64,000 nt of DNA from an uncultured Methanomassiliicoccales archaeon (GCA_934702355.1 CAKUXX010000004.1:62001-126000), one strand, 5' to 3'; positions 1 to 8,851 are shown, counted from the first letter of the stretch. A program made the numbers and translations. Notes: a model not told the origin generated them from the letters alone.

Positions 1-314
1 TAGACGTGTACCGTCCCGGTCCATCCCGAGGTCATGATCTTCTCCCTGTCCGCGGAATCATCGATGGATACAGACGCATTTGTCGGGTCTGCAAGGTATC
101 TCTTCATCATCTCATGGTCGGGCGAATCATCGATGAAGCACAGGAATGATGGGTAGATAGGGGCATCCGTGGTCTTCTCGAAGGTTCCTTCGTAGATATA
201 TAAATTGGATGTGCGTTGTTTCTCGGCGGCATCGGAACCGTCGGTAACGATCGGTATGCAGCATGATATCATCAGTGCTACAGCGGCAACGGTCAGTGTG
301 GTTCTGAGGTTCAT
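1..314 (-). CDS. Secreted or lipoprotein-like protein, 3'-truncated by the window edge
   Basis: About 104 codons are visible and the frame is still open at base 1. The start ATG overlaps the stop of the upstream permease (ATGA) and follows a strong ribosome-binding site, GGAGGGAGATGTG. Residues 1-25 form a signal-type segment (MNLRTTLTVAAVALMISCC) with two cysteines at 17-18 that could be lipidated or simply flank the cleavage site. The mature part is hydrophilic and rich in Asp and Lys. As the third gene of the ABC operon it is probably an extracellular partner of the exporter. The family is not recognised. Confidence 0.7.
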   Translation of the reverse strand, partial: MNLRTTLTVAAVALMISCCIPIVTDGSDAAEKQRTSNLYIYEGTFEKTTDAPIYPSFLCFIDDSPDHEMMKRYLADPTNASVSIDDSADREKIMTSGWTGTVHV

Positions 315-1336
315 CACATCTCCCTCCTCATTGTTTTGTACAATCCCAATGCCAGGAATGCAATCCCCCATACGATGCCTATGACGATCATGGGCATTAT
401 GGTGGTGACGTCCACATACTGAATGGACAGCATCCCGACCGACGGCGACAGTGGAGCACCCAGGATGGCCAGTGCGCCCTCCCCAATGAAGCAGGGCAGT
501 TGGAAGATCCATGCTCCTGTTATTCCGTTTGCAGTCAGGTCCGTATTCATCATCGCGAATGATACGCCGAGTATCGTGGGCAGGACTATGCTCATGAATA
601 TGAACGGAACGATCGAGGATCCCCTCTTCATGAACGAACCGACACAGAATGCAGTTGCAGAATATGCGAAGACCCCGACCACTGTGATAATCAGTGATTG
701 GCTGAGCAGATCTGCGAATATCGAATCATACTTCATCATTGCTGTTGCGATGGCGGATCCGTATGCGAACAGGAAGATTCCGAGAGACAGGACGAATCCT
801 GCAAGGTACTTCCCGATGTAGAACGAGGACCTGTCGATGGGCAGAGAGATGTTCATGTACGCCGTTCTGTCCTTGAACTCCTGGGGGATCTGCTTCCCGC
901 AGAGGACCGAGGTGAAGAGTCCCAGCAGGAGGGGCAGGAATGCGAGGAGCCCTGCGATGTAGGTGTTGGAGTATGTGGTCTCGAATTCGAAAGCGGCCAT
1001 TAGCGGTTCTATCGTACTGTTGGCGGCAGTGGAAAGGATCGGTATGAGAAGCGCGACGAAGAGCATGAAGTAAGTCCATTTCATCTTGCCGAATGCCTTC
1101 ATCTGCGTCATGAACACGATGTACGTCTGTCTGAAATGCGACGGGATGGAGTACACTGCATCGCGGTGGGCCTCCGAATCTGTGGCCGAGTAATTCATGC
1201 TGCCCCAGGTGCCCTTGCGGTCCTCCTCAGGCTTCTCATGTGAGAACAACGAAGTGGGGCCGTCTTTCTGGACATCATCCTGGGCTTTCTCTTTGAACAG
1301 TCTGTTCTGTTCCTCTCTTTCTCTGAGTCCGATCAT
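314..1336 (-). CDS. ABC-2 type transporter permease
   Basis: A 340-residue membrane protein. A hydrophilic N-terminal arm of about 90 residues is followed by roughly six hydrophobic segments, for example LLFVALLIPIL near residue 95 and MPMIVIGIVWGIAFLALGLY at the C-terminus. This matches the NosY/ABC-2 permease arrangement. The start overlaps the stop of the ATPase gene by four bases, so the two are translationally coupled. The pair should form an ATP-driven exporter. The substrate cannot be told from sequence; such pairs export antibiotics, peptides or lipids, or help assemble copper enzymes. Confidence 0.85.
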   Translation of the reverse strand: MIGLREREEQNRLFKEKAQDDVQKDGPTSLFSHEKPEEDRKGTWGSMNYSATDSEAHRDAVYSIPSHFRQTYIVFMTQMKAFGKMKWTYFMLFVALLIPILSTAANSTIEPLMAAFEFETTYSNTYIAGLLAFLPLLLGLFTSVLCGKQIPQEFKDRTAYMNISLPIDRSSFYIGKYLAGFVLSLGIFLFAYGSAIATAMMKYDSIFADLLSQSLIITVVGVFAYSATAFCVGSFMKRGSSIVPFIFMSIVLPTILGVSFAMMNTDLTANGITGAWIFQLPCFIGEGALAILGAPLSPSVGMLSIQYVDVTTIMPMIVIGIVWGIAFLALGLYKTMRREM

Positions 1337-2286
1337 TGGATCTCATCCCCCTTGGTGAGGTTCATGTAGAGGGATTCGAGGTCTGCACCGGTCTCGTTCA
1401 TGGACAGAACGCCGACACCGCTTCTGAACACGGTCTCGGTGACATGTGCCTGGTCTTCCACAGAGCCGGAGAATTCCAGTTTGATGCCACATTCACCCAT
1501 GATCTGCGCAGAGGAAACCCCTTCGCAGTGTTCCAGATCCGAGACAATCTGCTTGGTCACGGGTCTGAGCGTGCGTATGTCGAGGGTGATGGCCTTTCCG
1601 CTGTCGACATCGCGGACCAGCTTGTCCACATCGCCGGATGCGATCACCTTTCCGTCGCGTATCATAGTGACCGATCCGCATATCTCGGAGACCTCCTTCA
1701 GTATGTGCGTGCTGATCAGAAGGCTCCTGTCCCTGCTTTTGAGAGTCGACAGTATCTGTCTGATCTCGATCATCCCTCTAGGGTCGAGTCCGGATGTGGG
1801 CTCGTCGAGGATGATGGTGGAGGGGTTTGGGAGAAGCGCCTGAGCGAGTATGACCCTCTGCCTCATACCCTTGGAGAATCCTCCTACGGCCTTATTGCGC
1901 CATTCCCACATCCTCATGATTTCCAGGACGTCTCTGGAGCGTATTTCGATCTCCCTGGCGTCCAGGCCGTACAAGCGTCCTATGTAGTCCAGGATCTCCG
2001 CCGGAGTGAATTCCGGATATGGTTCCGGGGTCTCGATGACGCATCCGACGTGCTCCATGGCCTTTCTGTGGTCTTTGATATCTATGCCGTCGATCCTCAC
2101 GGTGCCGGATGTGGGGTTGAGGAGTCCCGTGACCGCTTTGAGGGTGGTGCTCTTTCCGGCACCGTTGGGTCCGAGAAGTCCCATGAACTCGCCCTTCCTG
2201 ACAGTGAGGTTGACATCAGATATAGCGGCGAACCTGCCGTACATCTTGGTCAGGCCGACAGCTTCGATAGCTGGTGTACCGTCCAT
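1333..2286 (-). CDS. ABC transporter ATP-binding protein (CcmA/NatA type)
   Basis: A 317-residue ABC ATPase that powers the adjacent permease. The Walker A motif GPNGAGKST is near residue 40, the signature region FSKGMRQR near 140, Walker B TIILDEPTSGLD near 158 and the switch His in STHIL near 193. The C-terminal 80 residues form the accessory domain usual in drug and lipid exporters. It is the first gene of the operon. A TATA box at 2304-2313 lies about 24 bases from the ATG, which points to a leaderless transcript. The substrate is unknown. Confidence 0.92.
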   Translation of the reverse strand: MDGTPAIEAVGLTKMYGRFAAISDVNLTVRKGEFMGLLGPNGAGKSTTLKAVTGLLNPTSGTVRIDGIDIKDHRKAMEHVGCVIETPEPYPEFTPAEILDYIGRLYGLDAREIEIRSRDVLEIMRMWEWRNKAVGGFSKGMRQRVILAQALLPNPSTIILDEPTSGLDPRGMIEIRQILSTLKSRDRSLLISTHILKEVSEICGSVTMIRDGKVIASGDVDKLVRDVDSGKAITLDIRTLRPVTKQIVSDLEHCEGVSSAQIMGECGIKLEFSGSVEDQAHVTETVFRSGVGVLSMNETGADLESLYMNLTKGDEIQ

Positions 2287-2303
2287 GATGTCGGGAGTCG
2301 ATG

Positions 2304-2313
2304 ATTATATAAA
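2304..2313 (-). promoter_or_regulatory. TATA box of the ABC exporter operon
   Basis: On the minus strand it reads CTTTATATAA, centred about 23 bases upstream of the ATG at 2286. This spacing predicts transcription starting at or next to the start codon. Confidence 0.55.
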
Positions 2314-2347
2314 GATTTACAATGGAAACGACCGTTTTCAACGAATT

Positions 2348-2755
2348 TCAGTGTGAATGGCGGTCCATCTCGGCATTCAGGAGCGCATCCGCTTCGGGGA
2401 TCCTCTCCTCGGACCTCCTGACGTTCCTGTATGTGACCTTCGGGATCATCGATGCAAGCGCCTGTGCGTCGGCATGGAGCTCCTGCATGTCCCTGTTCTT
2501 CACCTTGTACTCCCCCGTCATCTGTCTGATGACCAGTTGGGAGTCCATGACAAACTCCGCCTCGTCGGCTCCGAGCTCGATCGCCTTGGATATCCCCGAG
2601 ATGAGTCCTCTGTATTCTGCGTAGTTGTTGGTATGGACGCCCAAGAATTCGGAATGGGTGTGGACGACCTTGCCCTGGGAGGTGACGACGATCGCGTATG
2701 CCGACGGCCCCGGATTGCCTCTGGAGCCTCCGTCGGAGTAGATCGTGAGCTTCAA
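2348..2755 (-). CDS. rnhA: Ribonuclease HI family protein
   Basis: A 135-residue protein of the RNase H fold that cleaves the RNA strand of RNA-DNA hybrids. The N-terminal motif YSDGGSRGNPGP (first catalytic Asp at residue 8), NNYAEYRGLISG (catalytic Glu near 48) and EFVMDSQLVIRQMTGEYK (Asp near 72) are all visible. It lacks the basic protrusion of the E. coli enzyme, as archaeal and Bacillus YpdQ-type members do. The start is TTG, overlapping the panD stop as TTGA and preceded by GGGAGCTGATC. It is therefore coupled to panD. Confidence 0.88.
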   Translation of the reverse strand: MKLTIYSDGGSRGNPGPSAYAIVVTSQGKVVHTHSEFLGVHTNNYAEYRGLISGISKAIELGADEAEFVMDSQLVIRQMTGEYKVKNRDMQELHADAQALASMIPKVTYRNVRRSEERIPEADALLNAEMDRHSH

Positions 2756-3099
2756 TAGATCAGCTCCCTGGAGACCCTGTTCTCCGAGTCCACCAGGACG
2801 ACATTGGCTTTGATCGGGACATCGGTGAGCTCGTAGGCCATGATGATCACGAGGTCCCCCTTATCGCAGAGGTGTGCCGCAGCGCCGTTTATGGCGATGA
2901 TCCCGCTGCCCCTCTCACCCGGAAGCGTGTACGTGTCGAGGCGGTTGCCGTTGTTGACATCCGCTATGGTGACCTTCTCGCCCACCCATATGCCTGCCTT
3001 GTCCAGAAGGTCCTGGTCTATGGTGATGCTTCCCTCGTAGTCGAGACGGGTCTCGGTGACGGTGGCCCTGTGGATCTTTCCCCTGAGCATCCAACGCAT
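2752..3099 (-). CDS. panD: Aspartate 1-decarboxylase (pyruvoyl type)
   Basis: A 115-residue homologue of bacterial PanD, which decarboxylates aspartate to beta-alanine for pantothenate and CoA. The self-cleavage site YEGSITID (Gly-Ser, where Ser becomes the pyruvoyl group) lies near residue 21. LRGKIHRATVT at the N-terminus, NGNRLDTY near 50 and GERGSGIIAINGAAAH near 61 are family hallmarks. The ATG at 3099 is chosen because homology begins there; an upstream TTG at 3150 would add 17 unmatched residues. Archaea usually make beta-alanine with the PLP enzyme MfnA, so this copy may have been acquired from bacteria. Confidence 0.9.
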   Translation of the reverse strand: MRWMLRGKIHRATVTETRLDYEGSITIDQDLLDKAGIWVGEKVTIADVNNGNRLDTYTLPGERGSGIIAINGAAAHLCDKGDLVIIMAYELTDVPIKANVVLVDSENRVSRELIY

Positions 3100-3146
3100 A
3101 TTGTTCTCTAGGGGGGTTTGGTAGATAAGATGTTCGCCCCGACGCC

Positions 3147-3947
3147 TCAAGGGGTGCGTCTGTTAGCGGAGCCGAAAAGTCTGACGGTCCCGTTCCCGCG
3201 TTCGTCGATCTCGTAGCGGGCGTCGACGTTGAAGACCGTGCGCATGTTCTCCGGTGTCAGGGACGCTTCGGGAGTGCCTTCAGCGAAGATGCGCCCTTTG
3301 TGGATCAGGATGATCCTGTCGCAGTATCTGGCGACCATGGGAAGGTCATGGGACACGATGATGACGGACAACCCCTTCTCGGCCGCAAGTTCGGACACCA
3401 GGTCGAGGACCTCGAACTGCATGTTGATGTCAAGATGCAGAGTGGGTTCGTCCATCAGGATGATCTCCGGGGTCTGAGCGAGCGCTCTGGCGATCATGAC
3501 CCTCTGCCTCTCCCCGCCGCTCATGGTGTTCATCTTGCGGTCGGCCATGTGCGTTATTCCGACACTTTCCATGGCCTCGTCCACGATCCTCTCGTCCTCG
3601 GAGCTGGAACCGCAGAAAGATGCCTGGAACGGCATCCTGCCCATCTCCACCATCTCCCTGACGGTGAATGCGAAGCGGATCTCGTTGGATTGGGGGACCA
3701 CTGCGACCTTGCGTGCGATCTCCTTCTTCTTCATGGAGGCCATATCGTCCCCGTCCAGGGAAATCGTGCCGTCGAGGGGTGTGAGGTTCCTGTTCAGATT
3801 ACGCAGTAGCGTGGTCTTCCCGCATCCGTTGGGGCCGAGTATGCCAAGGATCTCCCCCTGGTGGAGGGAGAACGAGATACCGTCGAGGACGGGCTTCTCT
3901 GAATAGTTGTAATGTAGATTATCTGTCTCGATCTGGTCGGTCACCAT
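3147..3947 (-). CDS. FecE/BtuD-type ABC transporter ATP-binding protein
   Basis: A 266-residue ATPase of the metal-chelate and corrinoid uptake class. Walker A GPNGCGKTT, signature LSGGERQR-like MSGGERQRVMIARAL, Walker B IILMDEPTLHLD and the switch His in IVSHDLPM are present. The ATG at 3947 follows a strong site (AAGGAGGTGGG) and overlaps the permease stop by seven bases; the longer upstream frame is only a shadow of the permease gene. It works with the permease and binding protein upstream. B12, haem and siderophore importers share this architecture, so the substrate is open. Confidence 0.92.
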   Translation of the reverse strand: MVTDQIETDNLHYNYSEKPVLDGISFSLHQGEILGILGPNGCGKTTLLRNLNRNLTPLDGTISLDGDDMASMKKKEIARKVAVVPQSNEIRFAFTVREMVEMGRMPFQASFCGSSSEDERIVDEAMESVGITHMADRKMNTMSGGERQRVMIARALAQTPEIILMDEPTLHLDINMQFEVLDLVSELAAEKGLSVIIVSHDLPMVARYCDRIILIHKGRIFAEGTPEASLTPENMRTVFNVDARYEIDERGNGTVRLFGSANRRTP

Positions 3948-4963
3948 CCCACCTCCTTCTTCTTGCTGCACAGGAGGTAGATGAAGAACGGCGCTCCGAT
4001 GAGTGCTGTGACCACACCGATGGGAAGAACGCCGTACATCGGCGCCACCACGTGCGAGATGTAGTCGCACATTATGATGAACGCAGCACCGCCCAATGCG
4101 GATATCGGCATGATGATGCGGTTGTCCGGACCGAGTATGAGCCTGAATATGTGCGGGATGACCAGTCCTATGAATCCGATGGTCCCTACGAAGGCGACTG
4201 CTGCGGCGACCACGATCGATGAGACCACCAGAAGTCCGAGGCGGATCTTCCTGACATCGATGCCGAGGTCCATCGCATGGGCATCACCGAGCATCATCGC
4301 ATTGAGGTTCCTGCTCTGTGTGAGCATCAGAACGATCCCAACGATGATGACGGGTGCGACCACGGTGATCTGTTCCATCTTGACCGCTCCGAGGCTTCCC
4401 ATTGACCAGAAGACTATGCTCTGCATCTCCTCGCTCGGTGCTATGTACGTCAGGAACGAGACGATGGCCGAGATGAGCGATGAAACCGCCACTCCTGCGA
4501 GCACAAGGGTCTCCGTCCTGACACCGCCTCCGCTGCGTGATATCGAGTAGACGAGTATCATTGTCAGCATGCAGGTGAAGAACGCCATCACGGGCTGGGC
4601 TATCGCCAATGGGATCAGGGGTATGGAGAACATGATCGCAAGGGCCGCTCCGAGAGATGCCCCCGACGAGAGTCCTAGGATGTACGGTGTCGCAAGGGGG
4701 TTCCTGAACACGGCCTGCATCACCGCACCGGTGACCGCAAGTCCCGCACCGACGAAGACTCCGATCGCTATGCGGGGCATGTTGTTGCGGTTGACGATGA
4801 TGTCCGTCGCCCAGGTCCCGTTTCCGGTCAATGCGGCCCATACCTGGGACAGCGACAGGTTGCTGTCGCCGGCCCAGGACAGGTCCAGAAGGATGAAGAT
4901 GAATGTCAGGATCGCAAGCGCGATCACGCACAGGGCGCAGTTACGGACAGTTCTGACATTCAT
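3941..4963 (-). CDS. FecCD/BtuC-family ABC transporter permease
   Basis: A 340-residue permease with about ten membrane segments. Family motifs include GAVMQAVFRNPLATPYILGLSSGASLG-type sequence near residues 80-105, here matching BtuC/FecD closely, and GTIGFIGLVIPHI near 245. It forms the homodimeric channel of the importer. It sits 22 bases downstream of the binding-protein gene and overlaps the ATPase gene. Cobalamin is a reasonable substrate because cobN and cobO also lie in this window, but iron chelates cannot be excluded. Confidence 0.92.
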   Translation of the reverse strand: MNVRTVRNCALCVIALAILTFIFILLDLSWAGDSNLSLSQVWAALTGNGTWATDIIVNRNNMPRIAIGVFVGAGLAVTGAVMQAVFRNPLATPYILGLSSGASLGAALAIMFSIPLIPLAIAQPVMAFFTCMLTMILVYSISRSGGGVRTETLVLAGVAVSSLISAIVSFLTYIAPSEEMQSIVFWSMGSLGAVKMEQITVVAPVIIVGIVLMLTQSRNLNAMMLGDAHAMDLGIDVRKIRLGLLVVSSIVVAAAVAFVGTIGFIGLVIPHIFRLILGPDNRIIMPISALGGAAFIIMCDYISHVVAPMYGVLPIGVVTALIGAPFFIYLLCSKKKEVGW

Positions 4964-4985
4964 TTTTTCACCGATTTAAGAAGGT

Positions 4986-6089
4986 TCAAGGCCTCTTGCG
5001 AAGCATGACGACGCCGACAACGGCGATGACCGCAAGGACTGCCACGACTGCGGTGATGAGGATGGTGTTGTTATCCTTGTCGGAGTCGGGATGCTCCATT
5101 CCGTACTCATCCATGTATCCGTCGTAGGGCTCGCCCATAATCTGGGGGTAGAGGTACTTGGCCATGGTGAGGAGTCCGTCGGCCGACTCGGGACAGGAGT
5201 TGTTCCAGTCCTGTTCCATTATGACCACGGGGATGTCGGTGTTGCCGTTGAGGACGTCGTTTCTGAAGTCCTCGACGGTCTTTTTGTAAGAATTGTTGAT
5301 GAACACGACGGTGTTGGGGTTGTCTCCCAGGATCTTCACGATCATGTTGGTATCCCCGTAATGTGCTCCTTCGGTCGCACTGTATCCGAGGTTGTTGGCC
5401 TTGCAGACCTCGAGCATGGAGTTCATGATTGTCGTGTTTCCGACATCCAGCTTTCCGGAGGTGTACCATACGAAGAGTGCGTTTGCGCGGTCCTCGTCTT
5501 TGATCCCGGACAGGCCGTTCTTGACGGAATCGATGTTGGACCTCATCTTCTTCACGGAATCGCTGTCACTTCCGGTGACGATCTTCGTGACCGATTCCAC
5601 GAAGTTTATGATCTCATCGAAGTCCGATATGGTGATCCAAAGGAGCACATGTGTGAATCCGTAGGATGTGAGGTCATCGTAGAGGGCCTTGTTAGCACTG
5701 TACGATGTCAGTATGATGGTATCATCCAAGGACATCTTCTTGTCCTCGACCATCTTAACAAGTGTGGTCTTGATGTAATCATGGTTGGTGGTGCCGTAGA
5801 AGGATCCGAGGTCCACGGCATCGAGGGTCGAGAGTTTATCGTTCTTAGTGTAGCTGAATGTGGAGTATTTGTCGACGGCCACGATCTTGTCGATCGCACC
5901 CGCATCCGCTATGGTCAATGTTGTTGCAAATCCTGCAGAGACCACATGTTCTGCAGGAGCATCATAATGGAATGTCCTTCCCTCTCCGTCCGTGATGTTG
6001 AATCCGCTCTCTGCATCCACGTCGATGATGGACAACGGAGCGGCGATCAGGATCATCAGAGTTATCGATGCTATGATCATCGGTTTCAT
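4986..6089 (-). CDS. Membrane-anchored periplasmic-type substrate-binding protein (BtuF/FecB class)
   Basis: A 367-residue protein with an N-terminal signal peptide (residues 1-25, MIIASITLMILIAAPLS), a helical-backbone metal/corrinoid-binding domain (FNITDGEGRTFHYDAPAEHVVSAG at its start), and a C-terminal membrane helix near 340-362 followed by LRKRP. The C-terminal anchor is typical of archaeal binding proteins. The ATG at 6089 is chosen because the signal peptide starts there; the longer frame adds 14 implausible residues. It is the first gene of the uptake operon. Confidence 0.88.
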   Translation of the reverse strand: MKPMIIASITLMILIAAPLSIIDVDAESGFNITDGEGRTFHYDAPAEHVVSAGFATTLTIADAGAIDKIVAVDKYSTFSYTKNDKLSTLDAVDLGSFYGTTNHDYIKTTLVKMVEDKKMSLDDTIILTSYSANKALYDDLTSYGFTHVLLWITISDFDEIINFVESVTKIVTGSDSDSVKKMRSNIDSVKNGLSGIKDEDRANALFVWYTSGKLDVGNTTIMNSMLEVCKANNLGYSATEGAHYGDTNMIVKILGDNPNTVVFINNSYKKTVEDFRNDVLNGNTDIPVVIMEQDWNNSCPESADGLLTMAKYLYPQIMGEPYDGYMDEYGMEHPDSDKDNNTILITAVVAVLAVIAVVGVVMLRKRP

Positions 6090-6231
6090 GGTATCACTCT
6101 TTGTTACGATTTTTATAATGATAACACCCACATCGAGTGGATATACTTAACGATGGTGATTGAAGAAGCGAAGATATGAAACCGACAGAGCGGAAGCTGT
6201 GTCCAGAAAAATCACGAAATAGAAAGATGAG

Positions 6232-6304
6232 CGCCCTGGACGGAATTCGAATCCGTGTCGAAGCCTCGACAGGGCTTCATGATAGGCCGCTACACTACCA
6301 GGGC
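6232..6304 (-). tRNA. tRNA-Asp (GTC)
   Basis: The minus strand folds as a 73-base tRNA: acceptor GCCCTGG pairing with CCAGGGC, anticodon stem AAGCC/GGCTT around the loop CTGTCGA (anticodon GTC), T-loop TTCGAAT, and discriminator G73 as expected for Asp. CCA is not encoded. There is no intron. Confidence 0.95.
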
Positions 6305-6327
6305 AACATTCCATGGTATTATGGACA

Positions 6328-6337
6328 AGTATATAAC
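6328..6337 (-). promoter_or_regulatory. TATA box of the tRNA-Asp gene
   Basis: It reads GTTATATACT on the minus strand, centred about 28 bases before the first tRNA base, the usual archaeal spacing. Confidence 0.65.
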
Positions 6338-6439
6338 AGTTGTCTTGCATAAATGCAATATAATCATCAGGCCACATACATTCCGGGGTGGAAATATCAC
6401 TATGTATCTCTGATGCCCAGGATTCCCGAAAGGAATGCA

Positions 6440-6874
6440 ATGTTTCATTATGACTTCGGCCATGCCATATGCATGCCTTTGGGAGATCCGTGCGGAGGGA
6501 ATTTCGAGTACACTGTCGAGGGACTGCCTGAGAACATCTTCGCTTTCGACATCCCCGTGAAGGATATCGGACGCTCCGTCGCATTCTACACGGACGTTCT
6601 AGGGATGACCCTTCTGGGTGAGGATGACGGTCATGCGTATCTGATCCGTGGCGGATGCAGGCTGATTCTCACGAAGTCCGGATCGGCCGGTATCTGCACA
6701 GGTGCGATATTCGGTGTGGACAATCCTTACAACACGCGTCGCAGACTCATTGATGAGGGTGTGGAGTTCGTGATGGACCCTGTTAGGACGCCGTTCGGAA
6801 CCTGCACTTCGTTCAAGGATCCCGACGGCAATGTCATCGCCGTGATGGAGCAGAAGGCCGAGTTCAGGATCTGA
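6440..6874 (+). CDS. VOC (glyoxalase/bleomycin-resistance fold) family protein
   Basis: A 144-residue protein. The VOC core begins with FAFDIPVKDIGRSVAFYTDVLGM near residue 36 and ends with FKDPDGNVIAVME, whose Glu is the usual last metal ligand. The start at 6440 is chosen from the site GAAAGGA eight bases upstream. The family includes glyoxalase I, methylmalonyl-CoA epimerase, dioxygenases and antibiotic-binding proteins. The N-terminal 30 residues, rich in Met, His, Asp and Cys, lie outside the core. No operon partner is visible and the exact reaction is unknown. Confidence 0.8.
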   Translation: MFHYDFGHAICMPLGDPCGGNFEYTVEGLPENIFAFDIPVKDIGRSVAFYTDVLGMTLLGEDDGHAYLIRGGCRLILTKSGSAGICTGAIFGVDNPYNTRRRLIDEGVEFVMDPVRTPFGTCTSFKDPDGNVIAVMEQKAEFRI

Positions 6875-6893
6875 ACAATAGGAAATAGAAAAG

Positions 6894-6914
6894 CCGGCGG
6901 CACATGACCGCCGG
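6894..6914. terminator. Hairpin between convergent genes
   Basis: A 7-bp stem, CCGGCGG with CCGCCGG, and a 7-base loop. On the minus strand it is followed by a T-rich run (CTTTTCTATTT), so it suits the end of the sufCB transcript. It may also serve the plus-strand VOC gene. Confidence 0.6.
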
Positions 6915-6923
6915 GATGTGTTT

Positions 6924-8126
6924 TCAGTCTCCCAGGTTGGCCTGGGCTATGGCGGAGTCGAGCTCCTTCTGGAGTGCGGGGGGCAGACCGTTGATGCTTC
7001 CGGAGAGGAATCCCCTTACGATCATGCTGACGGCCTGATCCTCGTCCAGACCCCTGGACATCAGATACTCGATCTGGTCCCTGGCGATCTTTCCGACAGC
7101 CGCCTCATGGGTCATCTCGACATCGGCCACGTGTGCCTCGAGCTCGGGGACGGCGCTCGTGGAGCCTCCGTCCTTCATTATGATGCTCCTGCACTCGAGA
7201 TGGGCCTTGATGTCGGGGGCGTTGCCCACGAGCCTTCCGCGTGCGCACATGCGTCCGCCCATGGAGATGCTCCTGCTCATGATCTGGGCGCTGCTGTACC
7301 TTCCATTCAGGTTGACCATTCCGCCCGTGTCTATGTCGGATCCCTCGTGTGCGATGCACATGGTGTTGTACAGAGCCGTCGCACCCTCGTCCAGGATGGC
7401 GCTGGGGAAGCTCTGGAGGCTTCCGACCGGGTTGAGGATGACATAGTTGTTGGTGAAGTTGGAGTTCTTACCGACGATGGTGCCTGTCCTGGGACGGACA
7501 CCCGTCTGCTTGCCCCAGCTGTGGATCATGGAGAATGTGAGGTTGGAGTTGTCTCCGACGTACATCTCGGACACACCTACGTGGAGCGCATCATCGGCGT
7601 GGTGCGCGGTGGAGCATCCCGTGATCATCTCGAGGGAGGCGTTGTCCTCCACGATGACGATGTTGTGGACGTTCTGAACGCTCTTGTCGGTGTTCAGGAG
7701 CATGCATGTCTGCACGGGGCTCTTGATGTGGTATCCCGACTTGACCCTGACGAAGTATCCGTCCGCGTTCTCGAGGAAGCTCTTGGCGGTGTACTTGTCC
7801 TTGGTGGGGTCGACGGCCTTCCACATGTAGTCCTTAAGCCAGTCGTACTTTTTGAGCGCGGCCTGGGTGGACATCATCTCCATTCCCTCCTGCTCGGTGG
7901 TGTGGCAGTGGCTGAGACCGTTGTCGATGAACATCAGGGTTCCGGAGCGGTTCATCTCGTCTGAGACGACTCCGACCTTCTCCATGTACTCCTTGTAGTC
8001 CGAGCTCTCGAGGTCGTCGATCTGCTCGGGGTCCTTCTCTCCCTCTTCGTAACGGTCGAGGTCGATGTCGGCACCGTATGCGCCCTTCTTGGAGAGGGCC
8101 TCCTTCACAGCTTGATTATCTGGCAT
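6924..8126 (-). CDS. sufB: Iron-sulfur cluster scaffold protein SufB/SufD family
   Basis: A 400-residue protein with the beta-helix core of SufB: GCSTAHHADDALHVGVSEMYVG-like sequence near residues 175-195, and a C-terminal block with CRSIIMKDGGSTSAVPELEAH, the cluster/SufC-contact region. With SufC it makes the minimal archaeal SufBC scaffold that assembles Fe-S clusters; no SufD is nearby. The start at 8126 lies inside the end of sufC (22-base overlap). The longer frame upstream only shadows sufC. The likely sulfur donor is the cysteine desulfurase at 62 kb. Confidence 0.92.
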   Translation of the reverse strand: MPDNQAVKEALSKKGAYGADIDLDRYEEGEKDPEQIDDLESSDYKEYMEKVGVVSDEMNRSGTLMFIDNGLSHCHTTEQEGMEMMSTQAALKKYDWLKDYMWKAVDPTKDKYTAKSFLENADGYFVRVKSGYHIKSPVQTCMLLNTDKSVQNVHNIVIVEDNASLEMITGCSTAHHADDALHVGVSEMYVGDNSNLTFSMIHSWGKQTGVRPRTGTIVGKNSNFTNNYVILNPVGSLQSFPSAILDEGATALYNTMCIAHEGSDIDTGGMVNLNGRYSSAQIMSRSISMGGRMCARGRLVGNAPDIKAHLECRSIIMKDGGSTSAVPELEAHVADVEMTHEAAVGKIARDQIEYLMSRGLDEDQAVSMIVRGFLSGSINGLPPALQKELDSAIAQANLGD

Positions 8127-8851
8127 TCTCCGCACTCTCCGTAGCCGTTCTCTTTGATCTCCTTCAGAAGGTCCGTGGGCCTTCCGGTGCACTGGATCCT
8201 TCCGTTTTTCATCACATACGCACGGTCGGCACCGATGTAGTCCATGATCTGACCGGTGTGCGTGATGACAAGCGACGAGACATGCCTCTGCCTTCCGGGA
8301 CACGATCCGTCGTAGAGGAGGTCGTGGACCTTGTTGCCGATGAGGTCGATGTTCTCCAGGTCGACACCGGACTCCGGCTCGTCCAGGAGGATGAACTCGG
8401 GCTTCTGTGCCGTAAGCTGGAGGAGTTCGGACCTTTTGATCTCCCCTCCGGAGAATCCGACGTTGACCTCTCTGTCGAGGAACGAGTCCATCTTGAATTT
8501 GGGGGCATCCTTGAGGATGTTCTCCCCGTTCGGTGAGGACACCTTGATCAGGTCGCCGAGTTTGACGCCGTATATGTTCGGCGGCCTCTGCATCATCATT
8601 CCGATGCCGAGCTTGGCACGCTGATCGACGGTCATGTCAGTGATATCCTGTCCTTTGAAGAAAATCTTACCCTGGGTAACCTGTATGGAACTGTATCCCA
8701 TGATGGTCGACAGCAGGGTGGACTTGCCTGACCCGTTGGGTCCGAAAAGGACACAGGTCTCCCCCTCGTTGACTGTGAGGTTGACGCCTTTAAGGATCTC
8801 CTTCTCGCCGGCCGCGGCGTGCAGGTCGACCACTTTGAGCATTTCAGTCAT
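8105..8851 (-). CDS. sufC: Fe-S cluster assembly ATPase SufC
   Basis: A 248-residue ABC ATPase of the SufC type. Walker A GPNGSGKST is near residue 36, the family-specific signature FSGGEIKRSELLQ near 133, Walker B FILLDEPESGVD near 155 and the switch His in VITHTGQI near 200. The signature FSGGEIKR and DEPESGVD are diagnostic for SufC. AGGTGAT precedes the ATG at good spacing. It is the first gene of the sufCB operon. Confidence 0.95.
   Translation of the reverse strand: MTEMLKVVDLHAAAGEKEILKGVNLTVNEGETCVLFGPNGSGKSTLLSTIMGYSSIQVTQGKIFFKGQDITDMTVDQRAKLGIGMMMQRPPNIYGVKLGDLIKVSSPNGENILKDAPKFKMDSFLDREVNVGFSGGEIKRSELLQLTAQKPEFILLDEPESGVDLENIDLIGNKVHDLLYDGSCPGRQRHVSSLVITHTGQIMDYIGADRAYVMKNGRIQCTGRPTDLLKEIKENGYGECGECQIIKL

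Noticed and set aside
1336..2304. A 322-codon open frame on the plus strand
   Set aside because: It is antisense to the ABC ATPase gene, whose Walker motifs are intact. High-GC codon bias opens the opposite frame.
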